In this document: piece after piece, positions 63,330 through 64,000 of the stretch
Layout of the letters: each line of letters begins with the position of its first letter
Numbering within the stretch: the first letter of the stretch is position 1
NCBI RefSeq assembly: GCF_014193585.1
Contig: NZ_BLXY01000003.1
Coordinates: forward strand, 1 to 64,000
Direction: 5' to 3'
DNA: 64,000 nucleotides
Origin: Geomonas paludis
Lineage (GTDB): Bacteria > Desulfobacterota > Desulfuromonadia > Geobacterales > Geobacteraceae
Notes under the pieces: generated by a model
What the model was told of the DNA's origin: nothing
Seen by the model: the letters and a program-made list of their open reading frames with translations, nothing else
The model's database searches: none
Made by a program: the position numbers and the translations under genes

Positions 63330-64000
63330 TCAATAGCGCGCCTGTTGTGCAGGAAGCGGAGGAAGAAGCTTGATCAGCAACTGGTAGGCAAGTATTTCGA
63401 GGGAAACGATGCCGACTGCGATCATGACTTCGGCGAAAGAAGGGAAGTAATGCCAGCCAGTGCCGGGGTTGAACCCGATCAGGTAGACGTTGAACCGGTA
63501 CAGCCCTCCCCCAAGGAGCATGACGACCGCGGCGAGAAAGAGACGGCGCGGTGAGTGCCTGGTGCCGACTCCGAAAAAGGGGATGGCACCGATGCCCATC
63601 AGGAAACACTCGGCCAGGAAGAAGATGGAGTAGAAATCGCCGTGAAAGACGGCGGGGACCTGGTCGCGGCGCATGACGTCGCCGATGCGGATCACCAGCC
63701 AGGCCATGGTGAGCCAGGGGATGACCCGGCCGACCGCGGCGAGTTGCGCGTTGTAAAAGCCCCGCTCCAGGACGAACGAAGACAGTATGGAAACGAAGAT
63801 GACGATGGCGTAGCCGAAGTAGATGCAGTTGATCAGGAACAGCAGGGGGAGAAAGGGGCTGTGCCAGAGCGGATGCAGCTTGGTCGAGGCGATCAGCATC
63901 AGCGAGCCGAGCGCGGACTGGTGCATGGTCGGGAGGATGATGCCGGCCACAGCGGAGCAGATCAGGGTGCGGTTGATGATGGTGGCAAGCCGGGCCGAGG
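63330..64000 (-). CDS. NrfD/HybB-type membrane subunit, 3' part
   Basis: The 3' end of a polytopic membrane protein; the frame continues past the window edge, so the 5' end is missing. The visible 220 or so residues include ILPTMHQSALGSLMLI, the typical HybB/NrfD signature, and about six further helices. Such subunits pass electrons between quinones and periplasmic or cytoplasmic iron-sulfur proteins in hydrogenases or Cbc-type complexes. Which complex cannot be told from this part. Confidence 0.85.
   Translation of the reverse strand, partial: SARLATIINRTLICSAVAGIILPTMHQSALGSLMLIASTKLHPLWHSPFLPLLFLINCIYFGYAIVIFVSILSSFVLERGFYNAQLAAVGRVIPWLTMAWLVIRIGDVMRRDQVPAVFHGDFYSIFFLAECFLMGIGAIPFFGVGTRHSPRRLFLAAVVMLLGGGLYRFNVYLIGFNPGTGWHYFPSFAEVMIAVGIVSLEILAYQLLIKLLPPLPAQQARY

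Overview
The window is GC-rich bacterial chromosome. Its gene content points to the Geobacteraceae (Geobacter/Geomonas/Citrifermentans type), a family-level inference from tungsten-type aldehyde oxidoreductases, abundant sigma-54 regulation, a TorF-type outer-membrane protein, a soluble GAF/PAS kinase plus NtrC pair beside an iron alcohol dehydrogenase, and the order thrS-infC-rpmI-rplT-pheS-pheT-ihfA-merR.

Left third (about 1.4-25 kb): a coherent metabolic island. It encodes two aldehyde:ferredoxin oxidoreductases (AOR), a polyferredoxin partner, four class III aminotransferases (two nearly identical PatA-like copies, one GabT-like, one HemL-like), an APC amino-acid permease, a TorF-like outer-membrane protein, a large NAD-glutamate dehydrogenase, a MoeB/ThiF-like activating enzyme, a MoaD/ThiS-like sulfur carrier, an acyl-CoA ligase and a hotdog thioesterase. 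Read together: import of an amino acid or amine, transamination to an aldehyde, oxidation of the aldehyde to an acid by AOR with reduction of ferredoxin, recycling of glutamate by the dehydrogenase, and CoA activation of the acid. At the centre sits a PAS/AAA+ sigma-54 activator with a TyrR-type helix-turn-helix. I find an inverted repeat, NGATGC-N6-GCATCN, usually as pairs 19-20 bp apart, upstream of all these transcription units, with -24/-12 promoters (GG-N10-GC) placed 90-280 bp downstream at four of them. This looks like one dedicated regulon and is the main discovery candidate. A second short palindrome (GTATAC) recurs at the same promoters.

Middle (25-41 kb): cytochrome bd oxidase (cydAB), an MBL-fold hydrolase, a GlxA/AraC-type regulator, then a lower-GC accessory region with an FkbM methyltransferase, small Cys-rich and zinc-ribbon proteins, a restriction-enzyme remnant between palindromic repeats, an AAA ATPase + TOPRIM-like pair (possible phage defence), an HD-domain-like protein, and an 835-residue membrane-anchored protein made of 73-74-residue repeats, an SPFH domain and an Ala/Glu-rich helix, resembling the layout of major vault protein. 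Its 3' end is duplicated 1.7 kb downstream.

Right third (41-64 kb): housekeeping genes, almost all on the minus strand: tRNA-Met, an FKBP isomerase, a MucR-like zinc-finger protein with a histone-H1-like tail, glucokinase, a pqiA-pqiA-pqiB-pqiC operon, tRNA-Pro, the thrS...merR operon (infC begins at AUA), tRNA-Val with an unusual C33, a family 9 glycosyltransferase, a sigma-54 two-component system with an iron alcohol dehydrogenase that itself has a -24/-12 promoter, a secreted nuclease-like protein and the 3' end of a NrfD/HybB-type membrane subunit cut by the window edge. A palindromic MITE/REP-like element (core GGGGACAGGCACCTGGCGGA) occurs at six intergenic sites.
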